Below, piece by piece: positions 19,422 to 29,433 of a DNA stretch of 64,000 nt (position 1 is its first letter; each line of letters opens with the position of its first letter). Under the pieces are notes generated by a model that had not been told where the DNA came from, did not search any database, and worked only from the letters and a program-made list of their open reading frames with translations. Source of the stretch: Pseudodesulfovibrio indicus (lineage in GTDB: Bacteria > Desulfobacterota > Desulfovibrionia > Desulfovibrionales > Desulfovibrionaceae). The position numbers and the translations under genes were made by a program. The stretch lies in the NCBI RefSeq assembly GCF_001563225.1, contig NZ_CP014206.1, forward strand, positions 3,406,001 to 3,470,000, read 5' to 3'.

Positions 19422-19468
19422 TATAATAGAATCTTTTTGTTGACATAAACACCCTCCCGGTGTAGCTC
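19422..19468 (+). promoter_or_regulatory. Candidate promoters of the aromatic amino acid operon
   Basis: Two candidates lie before the leader ORF. TATAAT at 19422-19427 is a perfect -10 box but lacks a good -35; it would give a leader RNA starting near 19434. TTGACA at 19440-19445 is a perfect -35 box, with TAGCTC 17 bases later (19463-19468) as a poor -10; that would start the RNA almost at the leader ATG. The first fits translation of the leader better. Confidence 0.4.
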
Positions 19469-19476
19469 TATTCCCC

Positions 19477-19572
19477 ATGAACTCCACCACTGTTTCCACC
19501 GCATACTTTTCCAACTTTTACTTTTGGTATTGGTATAACCACGCTCGCGGGCTTGGAAGAGGTGCAGTGTAA
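19477..19572 (+). CDS. Aromatic leader peptide (attenuator) of the chorismate-Phe-Tyr-Trp operon
   Basis: A 31-residue ORF, ATG 19477 to TAA 19572. Residues 10-20 read YFSNFYFWYWY: four Tyr, three Phe and two Trp in eleven positions. Such a cluster is the hallmark of ribosome-mediated attenuation, and here all three aromatic amino acids made by the downstream operon are sensed at once. The ORF ends 132 bases before the first operon gene and is followed by competing hairpins (19611-19658). No strong ribosome site is seen, which is a weakness. Not long enough for routine gene finding, so likely to be unannotated. Confidence 0.75.
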   Translation: MNSTTVSTAYFSNFYFWYWYNHARGLGRGAV

Positions 19573-19610
19573 CCAGGTGGTGGTTCACACAAGCTGAAAA
19601 AAACTTCTTC

Positions 19611-19658
19611 AAGGGCCGCGGGCGAAAGCCGGCGGCCCTTGCCTTTTACGGCCGCCGG
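19611..19658 (+). promoter_or_regulatory. Attenuator: overlapping terminator and competing hairpin
   Basis: Hairpin A: AAGGGCCGC (19611-19619) pairs with GCGGCCCTT (19632-19640), with an inner GGC-GAAA-GCC helix, followed by GCCTTTTA. Hairpin B: CCGGCGGCC (19629-19637) pairs perfectly with GGCCGCCGG (19650-19658) and would break A. A third pairing, CGCGGGCTT inside the leader ORF (19546-19554) with AAGCCGGCG (19626-19634, one mismatch), could also open A. Hairpin A is the likely terminator. Which pairing is favoured when ribosomes stall was not computed. Confidence 0.6.
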
Positions 19659-19704
19659 ACTTCGGCCCGGCTCCTTGGGGGAAAACCTTCAAAGGAGAGA
19701 GAAC

Positions 19705-20502
19705 ATGCACATCGGTAAAGCCATCAGGCTGGAGCGGATCTTCAACCGAAACACCGGCCGGACCATCGTGGTCCCCATGGACCACGGCGTGACCGTCGGC
19801 CCCATTGACGGACTTGTCGACATGCGCGAGGCCGTGGGCCGGGTCGTGGACGGCGGGGCAAACGCCGTCATCGAGCACAAGGGGCTGGTCCGCTGCGGCC
19901 ACCGCGCCGAAGGCAAGGACATCGGGCTCATCGTCCACCTGTCCGCCTCCACCTCCCTGTCCCCCTTCCCCAACGCCAAATCCCTGGTCGCCTCCGTGGA
20001 GGACGCCATCCGGTTGGGCGCGGACGCCGTGTCCATCCACTGCAACCTCGGCGACGAAACCGAGGCGTCCATGCTGAACGATTTCGGCAAAGTCTCCTCC
20101 GAGGCCGCCAACTGGGGCATCCCGCTGCTGGCCATGGTCTACGCGCGCGGTCCCAAGGTGAAGAACGAATACGCCCCGGAGATCGTGGCCCACTGCGCCC
20201 GCGTGGGCACCGAGCTGGGCGCGGACGTGGTCAAGGTCAACTACACCGGCGACATCAAGTCCTTCACCCACGTCACCGACTCCTGCTGCGTGCCCGTGGT
20301 CATCGCCGGGGGGCCGAAACTTGACAGCACCGAGGCATTCCTTCAGATGGTGCATGATTCCCTGGAGGCCGGAGGCGCCGGATTGTCCGTGGGACGCAAC
20401 GTCTTCCAGCACGAGAACCCCACCCGACTGGTGGAGGCCCTGAACATGATCGTCCACAACGACGAGACCGTCGAGGCCGCCCTGAACCATCTCAACGGAT
20501 AG
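19705..20502 (+). CDS. 2-amino-3,7-dideoxy-D-threo-hept-6-ulosonate (ADH) synthase, archaeal-type first shikimate step
   Basis: 265 residues, class I aldolase fold. It belongs to the MJ0400-type family, which condenses a 6-deoxy-5-ketofructose phosphate with aspartate semialdehyde and replaces DAHP synthase. Family blocks seen are [18 protein letters not shown] near the N-terminus and the Schiff-base lysine region [12 protein letters not shown], then [11 protein letters not shown] 19705 follows AAAGGAGA. First gene of the operon and 9 bases before the type II dehydroquinate synthase, its pathway partner, which supports the assignment over fructose-bisphosphate aldolase. Confidence 0.9.
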   Translation: MHIGKAIRLERIFNRNTGRTIVVPMDHGVTVGPIDGLVDMREAVGRVVDGGANAVIEHKGLVRCGHRAEGKDIGLIVHLSASTSLSPFPNAKSLVASVEDAIRLGADAVSIHCNLGDETEASMLNDFGKVSSEAANWGIPLLAMVYARGPKVKNEYAPEIVAHCARVGTELGADVVKVNYTGDIKSFTHVTDSCCVPVVIAGGPKLDSTEAFLQMVHDSLEAGGAGLSVGRNVFQHENPTRLVEALNMIVHNDETVEAALNHLNG

Positions 20503-20511
20503 AAGAGAGCC

Positions 20512-21495
20512 ATGAAGAAAGTCATTTTCAAATCCGTCCCCTTTGACAAGGTCCTGGTCACCCTGGCGCTGGAATCCGGCGTGGACGCGGTGATGGTCGA
20601 GAAGGACAAGGTCGCGGACGTCCGGGCGCTGGGCCGGGTCAAGGTCATCACCCCCGAGGACATGCCCGTGGTCGAGCTGACCAAGAAGGCCGACGAGGAA
20701 GTCGCGGTCAAGGCGATCAAGGCGGGCAAGGACGTGGTCCTCAAAAAGGGCTGGGAGATCATCCCCGTGGAAAACATCCTGGCGCAGGTGGACACCCTGG
20801 CCCTGGAATGCGAAAGTCTGGACCGCGCGGTCCTGGCCGCGGGCATCCTGGAGCGCGGCTGCGATACGGTCGTGGTCCTGCCCGAAGGGGGCGCGGACCT
20901 GAAGCAGATCGTCGCCGAACTCAAACTCTCCCAGGGAACCATGGAACTGCAAACCGCCACCGTCACCGCCATCGAGCCCGCCGGGCTGGGCCACCGCGTC
21001 TGCGTGGACACCATCTCCGTACTCAAGCGCGGCCAGGGCATGCTCATCGGCAATTCCAGCGCCTTCTCCTTCCTGGTCCACGCCGAGACCGAATCCAACC
21101 CCTACGTCGCGGCCCGGCCGTTCCGGGTCAACGCGGGCGCGGTTCACGCCTATGCCCAGATGCCCGGCGACAAGACCACCTACCTGGACGAGCTGGCGGC
21201 GGGCACGGACGTGCTCATCGTCGGGGCCGACGGGGCCACCTCCCTGGCCACCGTGGGCAGGGTCAAGGTGGAGGTCCGGCCCATGCTGCTGATCACCGCC
21301 GAGGTGAAGACCGCAGGCGGGACCAAGACCGGCCAGGTCTTCCTCCAGAACGCCGAAACCATCCGCGTGGTCTCGGACAAGGGCGAACCTGTGTCCGTGG
21401 TCACCCTGAAGGTCGGCGACAAGATCCTGGTCAGGACCGACGAGGCGGGCCGCCACTTCGGCATGCGCATCAAAGAGGACATCAAGGAGGGCTAA
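20512..21495 (+). CDS. 3-dehydroquinate synthase type II
   Basis: 327 residues, matching the MJ1249-type family, which converts ADH to 3-dehydroquinate by NAD-dependent oxidative deamination and cyclisation; it is unrelated to classical AroB. Recognised from overall sequence (N-terminal KKVIFKSVPFDK, central GLGHRVCVDTISVLKRGQGM, SNPYVAARPFRVNAGAVHAY). Start ATG 20512 after AGAGAG. Translationally close to the ADH synthase; together they supply dehydroquinate. Dehydroquinase, AroE, AroK and AroC are not in the window. Confidence 0.92.
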   Translation: MKKVIFKSVPFDKVLVTLALESGVDAVMVEKDKVADVRALGRVKVITPEDMPVVELTKKADEEVAVKAIKAGKDVVLKKGWEIIPVENILAQVDTLALECESLDRAVLAAGILERGCDTVVVLPEGGADLKQIVAELKLSQGTMELQTATVTAIEPAGLGHRVCVDTISVLKRGQGMLIGNSSAFSFLVHAETESNPYVAARPFRVNAGAVHAYAQMPGDKTTYLDELAAGTDVLIVGADGATSLATVGRVKVEVRPMLLITAEVKTAGGTKTGQVFLQNAETIRVVSDKGEPVSVVTLKVGDKILVRTDEAGRHFGMRIKEDIKEG

Positions 21496-21517
21496 CCCCC
21501 TCCATCGGAGCAAGACC

Positions 21518-22630
21518 ATGGCCGACAAGACCGACGCCCCAGACGCAACCGACATCCCCGACCTCGGCGAGCTGCGCGAAGCCATCGACGCGCTGGACAC
21601 GAGGATCGTGGACCTGCTCAACGAGCGGGCCAAGCTCTCCCTGAGCGTGGGCCGCTACAAGGCCGCCAAGGGCGAGCCCATCTACAAGCCGTTCCGCGAG
21701 CAGGAAGTCATGGACAAGATCGCGGAATCGAGCCCCGGCCCCCTGCCGGACAAGCACCTGCGGACCATCTACCGCGAGATCATGAGCTCGTCGCGGCATT
21801 TGCAGCGGCCCGAGCGGGTGGTCTATCTCGGCCCGGAGGGAACCTTCTCCTACTTTGCGGCCATCGAGCACATGGGTTCTTCCGCCGCCCTGACCCCCAA
21901 GTCCAACTTCGAGGAGATTTTCCGGGCCGTGGCCGAGGAAGGCGCGGAGCTGGGCGTCATCCCCCTGGAGAACTCCATCGAGGGGACCGTGGGCCAGGTG
22001 GTGGACCTGTTCATGAAGTACAAGGTCTACATCCAGGCCGAGGTCTTCAGCCGCATCAGCCATTGCCTCATCTCCCACGCCGCCAAGGTCGAGGACGTGG
22101 AGGTCATCTACTCCCACCCGCAGCCCCTGGGCCAGTGCCGGGACTGGCTGCGCACCCACCTGCGCGACGTGCCGACCATCCCCATGGAGTCCACGGCCGA
22201 GGCCGCGGAGGTGGTGGCGGGCAAGAAAGCCGCCGCCGTGGTGGGTCACGTCAGGCTGGCGGACATGCACGGCATGAACGTCCTGGCCGAATCCATCGAG
22301 GACATGCCGGACAACTGGACCCGGTTCCTGATCATCGGCGCGGCCCCGTCCCAGGAGGACCGCCGCGACAAAACCTCAATTTTGTTCACCACGCCCAACC
22401 GCCCCGGGGCCCTGGCCCGGGTGCTGACCACCCTGGCGCACCAGGGGATCAACGTGACCAAGCTCGAATCCCGTCCCTTCCGGGGCGAGAAATGGAAATA
22501 CGTCTTTTTCGCCGACTTGGGCTGCGACCTGAGCGGCGGACGGTACGAGGACGTCCTCGCGGACATCCGCAACCAGTGCCATACGCTGCGCGTGCTGGGC
22601 ACCTACCCGACCCAGGAGGAACTGCAATGA
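21518..22630 (+). CDS. pheA: Bifunctional chorismate mutase / prephenate dehydratase (P-protein)
   Basis: 370 residues. Residues about 12-95 are an AroQ-type chorismate mutase (LREAIDALDTRIVDLLNERA with catalytic Arg/Lys positions). Residues about 97-275 are prephenate dehydratase starting at VVYLGPEGTFSYFAA and ending in the catalytic Thr-Arg-Phe (DNWTRFLII). Residues about 285-365 form an ACT domain with TPNRPGALARVL and ESRPF, which binds Phe for feedback inhibition. Its stop codon overlaps the aroA start (ATGA). Confidence 0.96.
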   Translation: MADKTDAPDATDIPDLGELREAIDALDTRIVDLLNERAKLSLSVGRYKAAKGEPIYKPFREQEVMDKIAESSPGPLPDKHLRTIYREIMSSSRHLQRPERVVYLGPEGTFSYFAAIEHMGSSAALTPKSNFEEIFRAVAEEGAELGVIPLENSIEGTVGQVVDLFMKYKVYIQAEVFSRISHCLISHAAKVEDVEVIYSHPQPLGQCRDWLRTHLRDVPTIPMESTAEAAEVVAGKKAAAVVGHVRLADMHGMNVLAESIEDMPDNWTRFLIIGAAPSQEDRRDKTSILFTTPNRPGALARVLTTLAHQGINVTKLESRPFRGEKWKYVFFADLGCDLSGGRYEDVLADIRNQCHTLRVLGTYPTQEELQ

Positions 22631-23967
22631 CCCAGGACCCGATCATCATCAACGCTCCGGCCAGCAAATCCCTCTCTCACCGCACCCTCATCGCCGCCGC
22701 GCTGGCGAACGGCGTGTCCGAGATATCCTCGGCCCTGCGTTCCGACGACATCACCCGCACCCGCGACTGCCTCACGGCCTGCGGAGCATCCATAGAGGAA
22801 AAGGGCGACCTGCTGGTGGTCACCGGCATGGAGGACGGACCCAAGGGCGGCAATGCGGACGGCAAGCACAAGGACGAAGCGCCCCACGAGCTGTTCATGC
22901 ACGAGTCCGGCACCACCTGCCGGCTGATGACCGGCGTGGCCGCGGCGGGCAAGGGAACTTTCCGGGTGCACGGCGCGGAGCGCATGCACGAGCGCCCCAT
23001 GGCCGAGCTGGTCTCGGCCCTGTCCGGGCTGGGGACCAAGTTCGCCTTCGAGGGCAAGGAAGGGTTCCTGCCCTTTGTCATGACCGCAAACGGCTACAGG
23101 AAGAAGAGTGCCGAGATCACCCTGGAGGAGAGCAGCCAGTACCTGTCCGGCCTGCTCCTGGGTGCGCCGCTGGCCGACCACGAGATCACCATCAGCGTGA
23201 CCGGCAAGAAGGCCGTGTCCTGGCCCTACGTGGCCCTGACCCTGCGGATCATGGAGGATTTCAAGGCCGAATTCGAGGTCGAGGTCAAGGAAGGACGCGT
23301 CTGGAAAACGGTCCCCTGGCGCTCGGTGAAGAACGCCACCCCCGGCAAGATCCGGTTCATCGTCAAGCCCACGGGCTACGACGCCACGGGCTACCGGGTG
23401 GAGGGCGACTGGTCCAACGCGAGCTATTTCCTGGCCGCCGGTGCCGTGGGCAAGCGGCCGGTGCTGATCAAGGGCCTGGCCGCGGACTCGCTCCAGGGCG
23501 ACCGCGCCATCATGGACATCCTCAGCCAGATGGGGGCGTCCATCAAGGTGACCTTCGAGGGCATCCTGGTGGAGCCGAGCCGGTTGCGCGGCATCCAGGT
23601 GGACATGGGCCGCTGCCCGGACCTGGTCCCCACCGTGGCCGCAGTGGCCGCCTTCGCGTCCACGCCCACGACCATCGGCAACGTGGCCCATCTGCGCCTC
23701 AAGGAGACGGACCGGCTGGCGGCCTGCGCCACCGAGGTGGCCCGCACCCAGTGCGAGACCGAGACCACCAGCGACTCGCTGATCGTCCGCCCCGCCCGGT
23801 TGCCCAGGGGGCACGCCGTGTCCTTCAAGACCTACAACGACCACCGCATGGCCATGTCCATGTCGCTGTTCCAGCTGGCGGGCCTGGACGTCACCCTTGA
23901 CAACCCCGCCTGCGTCGGCAAATCATTCCCGGGCTTCTGGGACGAGTGGAAGAAAATCACCGGATAG
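22627..23967 (+). CDS. aroA: 3-phosphoshikimate 1-carboxyvinyltransferase (EPSP synthase)
   Basis: 446 residues from ATG 22627, which overlaps the pheA stop; an open frame continues upstream but is a shadow inside pheA. Joins shikimate 3-phosphate and PEP. Motifs: NAPASKSLSHR (PEP/S3P-binding Lys, Ser, Arg), ESGTTCRLMTG in place of the usual LGNAGT, LKETDRLAACATE and NDHRMAMS. The divergent second motif suggests a class other than the E. coli enzyme, with possible lower glyphosate sensitivity; that is speculative. Confidence 0.94.
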   Translation: MTQDPIIINAPASKSLSHRTLIAAALANGVSEISSALRSDDITRTRDCLTACGASIEEKGDLLVVTGMEDGPKGGNADGKHKDEAPHELFMHESGTTCRLMTGVAAAGKGTFRVHGAERMHERPMAELVSALSGLGTKFAFEGKEGFLPFVMTANGYRKKSAEITLEESSQYLSGLLLGAPLADHEITISVTGKKAVSWPYVALTLRIMEDFKAEFEVEVKEGRVWKTVPWRSVKNATPGKIRFIVKPTGYDATGYRVEGDWSNASYFLAAGAVGKRPVLIKGLAADSLQGDRAIMDILSQMGASIKVTFEGILVEPSRLRGIQVDMGRCPDLVPTVAAVAAFASTPTTIGNVAHLRLKETDRLAACATEVARTQCETETTSDSLIVRPARLPRGHAVSFKTYNDHRMAMSMSLFQLAGLDVTLDNPACVGKSFPGFWDEWKKITG

Positions 23968-23982
23968 GGGATCGGCGGAACC

Positions 23983-24753
23983 ATGGCAGCAGGAATCTAC
24001 AGAGTCGCCGTAATGGGCGCCCAGGGCCAGATGGGGAGCCGCTTCACGGCGGACTTCCGCCGTCTCGGCCTGAAGGTCGCCGAGCTGGATCGCGCCTCCT
24101 CGGAGGATGACGTCCGCTCGGCCCTGGACGGCTGCCATCTGCTCATGCTCAGCGTCCCGGTGACCGCCATGGAAGCGGTCCTGGACCGGGTCCTGCCCCA
24201 TCTCGCGCCGCCGACCATCCTGTGCGACGTCGGCTCGGTGAAGGTCCTGCCGCTCAAGGCCATGACGGACCGCTATCCCGGCCCGGTGGTCGGCACCCAC
24301 CCGCTGTTCGGACCGGTGATCCCCGAGGGATTCACGCCCAGGGTGGCGGTCATGCCGGGCCACGAGGACGACGTGGACGCCGCCGCCGACGTGGCCGGGC
24401 TGCTCAAGCGGTGCGGCTACCGGTCCTTCGCGTCCACGCCCCAGGAGCACGACCGCGCCATGGCCTACATCCAGGGGCTGAACTTCACCTCCACCGTGGC
24501 TTTCCTGGCCGCGGCCCGCGACCTGGAGGGAATCGAGAATTTCGTGACCCCCTCCTTCCAGCGCAGGCTCGATTCGGCCGCCAAGATGCTGACCCAGGAC
24601 ACCGAGCTGTTCGAGGTCATCTCCGAGGCCAACCCGTTTCTCCAGGAAGTGAACCGCAAGTTCCTGTCCTACCTGAGCCTGGCCGCCGGCGGCGACCTGG
24701 AGCTCCTGGCCGACAGGGCCCAGTGGTGGTGGCGCGACGAGACGGCATATTAA
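23983..24753 (+). CDS. tyrA: Prephenate dehydrogenase
   Basis: 256 residues. N-terminal Rossmann fold with VAVMGAQGQMGSRF as dinucleotide loop, followed by GTHPLFGP, the conserved His-Pro-Leu-Phe-Gly-Pro block, and a helical C-terminal dimerisation region. Converts prephenate to 4-hydroxyphenylpyruvate. No ACT domain, so feedback by Tyr must act differently, perhaps through the operon leader. Sixteen bases after aroA. It is followed by a hairpin that may separate it from the trp genes. Confidence 0.93.
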   Translation: MAAGIYRVAVMGAQGQMGSRFTADFRRLGLKVAELDRASSEDDVRSALDGCHLLMLSVPVTAMEAVLDRVLPHLAPPTILCDVGSVKVLPLKAMTDRYPGPVVGTHPLFGPVIPEGFTPRVAVMPGHEDDVDAAADVAGLLKRCGYRSFASTPQEHDRAMAYIQGLNFTSTVAFLAAARDLEGIENFVTPSFQRRLDSAAKMLTQDTELFEVISEANPFLQEVNRKFLSYLSLAAGGDLELLADRAQWWWRDETAY

Positions 24754-24754
24754 T

Positions 24755-24827
24755 GGGTGCGGCCTTTGGCCCGGCACGCGACATTTCTCGCAACCAAAGC
24801 CGCACCCCACCCAAGGGTGCGGCTTTA
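24755..24827 (+). promoter_or_regulatory. Intra-operon hairpin with competing arm between tyrA and trpE
   Basis: CCGCACCC (24801-24808) pairs with GGGTGCGG (24816-24823), extended by AAAG/CTTT, giving a terminator-like stem ending in CTTTATTA. The upstream stretch GGGTGCGGCCTTTGG (24755-24769) can instead pair with CCAAAGCCGCACCC (24795-24808), with one bulged base, and would prevent the terminator. No aromatic-rich leader ORF lies here. The rest of 24828-24998 contains a small hairpin GCAACG/CGTTGC at 24935-24954 and nothing else seen. Confidence 0.5.
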
Positions 24828-24998
24828 TTACATTCAGGAGACCCAGTGATGAACGGAACGTGAAAGAAATCGGAAAACCGCAAGAAACTGAAGGGATGGC
24901 AGGTCATTCCAAGACCCTATCATTAACCACACCCGCAACGTAACGGACCGTTGCGCCCGGCGCGGACGCGCCAGGCTCCGGCCCGCAAGGACTCAAAC

Positions 24999-26448
<1,450 letters not shown>

Positions 26449-26468
<20 letters not shown>

Positions 26469-27021
26469 CTTCGACTCCTTCACCTTCAATCTGGTGCAGG
26501 CGTTCCAGCAGCTCGGGGCCGATCCGGTGGTCATCCGCAACGACCGCGAGTCGCTGCTCGACCTCGCAAGCGGCGGCGAACTCACCCGGGTCTGCCTCTC
26601 CCCCGGCCCCAGCAACCCGCAGAACGCGGGCTACTGCCTGGAGTTCCTGGCCCGGCTGCCCAAGGAGATCCCGGTGCTCGGCGTCTGCCTGGGCCACCAG
26701 ACCCTGGGCCACTTCGCGGGCGCGCCCGTGGAGCGCGCGGCCCGCATCATGCACGGCAAGGTCTCGGAGGTGGTCCACGAGGGCCGGAGCGTGTTCGCGG
26801 GACTCCCCTCCCCGTTCACGGTCTGCCGCTACCACTCCCTGATCGTCCCGGCCGAAAAGGCTGCGGACAGGATCGAGGTCACGGCCCGCACCGCCGAGGG
26901 CGAGGTCATGGGGCTCCAGTACAAGGACCGCCCCTGGCACGGAGTGCAGTTCCACCCGGAATCCATCCTCACCCCCGAAGGACCGAAACTCCTCCAGAAC
27001 TTCCTGAACATCAAAGGATAA
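26449..27021 (+). CDS. trpG: Anthranilate synthase component II (glutamine amidotransferase)
   Basis: 190 residues, class I glutamine amidotransferase. Catalytic Cys in VLGVCLGHQTLG, His/Glu in GVQFHPESILT. Supplies ammonia to TrpE. Not fused to TrpD. ATG 26449 lies inside the end of trpE and is preceded by AGGGAGG. Confidence 0.96.
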
Positions 27022-27025
27022 CGCC

Positions 27026-28037
27026 ATGACGATACCCGAAATACTCGAAATACTGGCCCAGAAGAAACCCCTGTCCGACGAACAGGCGGACTTCATGTTC
27101 GAAGAGCTGATGACCGGCAACCTGAGCGAGGCCCAGGCCGGGGCGTTCCTCATGGGGCTGCGGGCCAAGGGCGAGGACTCCACCGACCTGGCCGCGGGCG
27201 TGCGCGCCTGCCTGCCTGGCCCACGCCCGGACCATCCCCGGCATCAAGGCCACCCCGGACAACCCGATCTTCGACACCGTGGGCACCGGCGGCGACGGCC
27301 AGCACTCCTTCAACAACTCCACCGCCGTGTCCCTGTTCCTGGCGGACATGGGCTACACCGTGGCCAAGCACGGCAACCGCGCCCTGTCCTCCTCCTGCGG
27401 CTCGGCGGACGCGCTGGAAGGGCTGGGCATCCCCCTGGAGCAGACCCCGGAAGAGGCCCGCGACGGGCTTGAGAAATACCACTTCGCCTTCCTGTTCGCC
27501 CCGGCCTACCACCCCGCCTTCAAGTTCATCATGCCCGTGCGCAAGCAGCTCGGCATCCGCACCCTGTTCAACTTCATGGGCCCGCTGCTCAACCCGGTCC
27601 GTCCCTCCCACCAGCTCATCGGCGTGGGCGACCCGGACCGCCTCTTCCTCATGGGCGAGACCCTGCTCCTGACCGGCGTCAAACGCGCGCTGATCTTCGC
27701 GGGCGGGGGCGGCTTCGACGAACTGACCACCTGGGGCGTGAACCGGGGCTACGTCCTGACCGACGGGCGCATGGAGAAGACCGTGGTCGATGCGGCCACC
27801 CTGGGCTTCCCCCGGCACAGCCCGGACCAGGTGCGCGTCTCCGGCAAGGAAGACGCCATCGCCACCCTGCGCACCATCCTCGACGGCAAGGGGCCGGAAC
27901 CCATGATGGACATGGTGGCGCTGAATCTGGCAGGGTGCCTCCATCTCCTGGACAAGGGGACCATGGCCGAATGCGCCGACATCGCCCGAGACGTGGTTCA
28001 CGCGGGCCTGACCAAAGGAATTCCCTATGCTGGATAA
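27026..28037 (+). pseudogene. trpD: Anthranilate phosphoribosyltransferase, interrupted by a 4-base GCCT repeat expansion
   Basis: The gene begins in one frame (MTIPEILEILAQKKPLSDEQ, to residue Ala-Cys-Leu near 27214) and continues in another (LAHARTIPGIKATPDNP, then DTVGTGGDGQHSFNNST onward to 28037). The break falls in GCCTGCCTGCCT, three copies of GCCT at 27206-27217. Removing one copy restores an uninterrupted 335-residue TrpD, the normal length, with the PRPP loop GTGGDG and KHGNRALSS intact. As written, translation would read 148 residues and stop at 27472, giving no enzyme. This could be real slippage, a programmed shift or a sequencing error. Overlaps trpC by 11 bases. Confidence 0.9.
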
Positions 28038-28794
28038 ATTCAGAGAGGCCAAGCAGCTCGAAATCGAGTCCCTGCGAAAAGACTTCATGGAGGGGCGCAT
28101 CCCCGCCGTGTACCAGGGCGAACGCCCGTCCTTCACCGAGGCCATCAAGGCCAAGGGGCCGGGCGCGATCATCGCCGAGTTCAAGCCCGCCAGCCCGAGC
28201 AAGGGCGTGCTGCGCGAGAACCTGAACCCCCTGGACTACGCGGACGCCTACGCCAAAAACGGCGCGGCGGCCATCTCCGTGCTCACCGAACACAAGTACT
28301 TCAAGGGGACCCCGGACTTCCTGTTCATGATGAACGGAACCGGGCTGCCCCTGCTCAGGAAGGACTTCATCTTCGACCCGCTCCAGGTGGCCATGACCGC
28401 GTCCAGCCCGGCCTCGGCCGTACTGCTCATCGCCCGCATGTGCGACGACGCAGGGCACCTCAAGCAACTCATCGACATCGCCCGCATGCCGGGCCTGGCC
28501 CCGGTGGTCGAGATATTCGACCAGGCGGACCTGGACCTGGCGCGCCACGCCGGGGCGGACATCATCCAGGTCAACAACCGCGACCTGGACACCCTGACCA
28601 CCACCCTGGACCAGGGCCGCAAGTTCATCAAACAGAAGCGGGACGGCGAGCTCTGGATCTGCGCCAGCGGCGTGTCCGAACGCGCCCAGGTGGAGGAAAT
28701 GGCCGGACTCGGCTTCGACGCCGTGCTCATCGGCACCTGCCTCATGGAGGCCGATGACCCCGGAGCCAAGCTGGCCGAACTCACGGGAGCCTGA
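28027..28794 (+). CDS. trpC: Indole-3-glycerol-phosphate synthase
   Basis: 255 residues, TIM barrel, not fused to TrpF. Ring closure of CdRP to indole glycerol phosphate. Family blocks: IAEFKPASPSKGVLRE, ISVLTEHKYFKGTPDFL, LLRKDFIFDPLQV and INNRDL in the form VNNRDLDTLTT. Starts inside the end of trpD and ends 3 bases before trpF. Confidence 0.95.
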   Translation: MLDKFREAKQLEIESLRKDFMEGRIPAVYQGERPSFTEAIKAKGPGAIIAEFKPASPSKGVLRENLNPLDYADAYAKNGAAAISVLTEHKYFKGTPDFLFMMNGTGLPLLRKDFIFDPLQVAMTASSPASAVLLIARMCDDAGHLKQLIDIARMPGLAPVVEIFDQADLDLARHAGADIIQVNNRDLDTLTTTLDQGRKFIKQKRDGELWICASGVSERAQVEEMAGLGFDAVLIGTCLMEADDPGAKLAELTGA

Positions 28795-28797
28795 TCC

Positions 28798-29424
28798 ATG
28801 CAACGCCCCCTGGTCAAAGTCTGCGGCATGACCCGCATGGAAGACGTCAAGCTCTGCGTCGATCTCGGCGTGGACCTCTTGGGCTTCATCTTCCATCCGA
28901 GGAGCCCGCGCAACGCGGACCCGGATTTCGTCGCCTCGGTCAAGACCGGCAAGGTCACCAAGGTCGGCGTGTTCGTCGACCAGACCGCCGACGAGGTCAT
29001 CGAGATCATGGACCGCTGCGGACTGCACGCGGCCCAGCTGCACGGCGGCCAGGACTCGGTCTACTGCTGGAAGATCGGCCCGGACCGGGTCATCCGCGTC
29101 TTCTGGCCCGACACCTACGGCTCCCCCGGCGCCCTCGTGCGCGACCTGGAGGACTACGCCGAGGTCTGCGGCCATTTCCTGCTCGACGCGGGGACCAAGG
29201 GCCAGGGCGGCACCGGCAAGTCCATTAATTTAAAGATACTGCAAGATATTGAAATACAAACACCTTGGTTCCTTGCAGGGGGTCTCGGACCGGACAACGT
29301 CAGGCAGGCCCTGGCCGTCAATCCGTCCGGTCTGGACTTCAATTCCGGCGTGGAGAGCGCGCCCGGCATCAAGGACCCAGCCAAGCTGCGGGAAGTCTTT
29401 CGGATTCTCGCGGAAATGGAATAA
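28798..29424 (+). CDS. trpF: Phosphoribosylanthranilate isomerase
   Basis: 208 residues, TIM barrel. Starts MQRPLVKVCGMTRMEDV, with the catalytic Cys in KVCGMT; the catalytic Asp lies in GVFVDQT and the phosphate-binding C-terminal part in GLDFNSGVESAPGIKD. Isomerises PRA to CdRP. A short AT-rich segment (29221-29265) interrupts the GC-rich coding pattern without breaking the frame. Confidence 0.94.
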   Translation: MQRPLVKVCGMTRMEDVKLCVDLGVDLLGFIFHPRSPRNADPDFVASVKTGKVTKVGVFVDQTADEVIEIMDRCGLHAAQLHGGQDSVYCWKIGPDRVIRVFWPDTYGSPGALVRDLEDYAEVCGHFLLDAGTKGQGGTGKSINLKILQDIEIQTPWFLAGGLGPDNVRQALAVNPSGLDFNSGVESAPGIKDPAKLREVFRILAEME

Positions 29425-29433
29425 GGAACAATC

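Noticed and set aside
19440-19468. TTGACA promoter as the sole operon promoter
   Set aside because: The matching -10 box is poor and the start would fall almost on the leader ATG; kept only as one of two candidates.
19609-21633. Long reverse-strand open frame across the first two operon genes
   Set aside because: Antisense shadow of the ADH synthase and dehydroquinate synthase, both strongly recognised on the + strand.
24753-24863. Leader peptide ORF after tyrA (36 codons, overlapping the tyrA stop)
   Set aside because: It has no Trp, Tyr or repeated aromatic codons and no ribosome site, so it is unlikely to drive attenuation.
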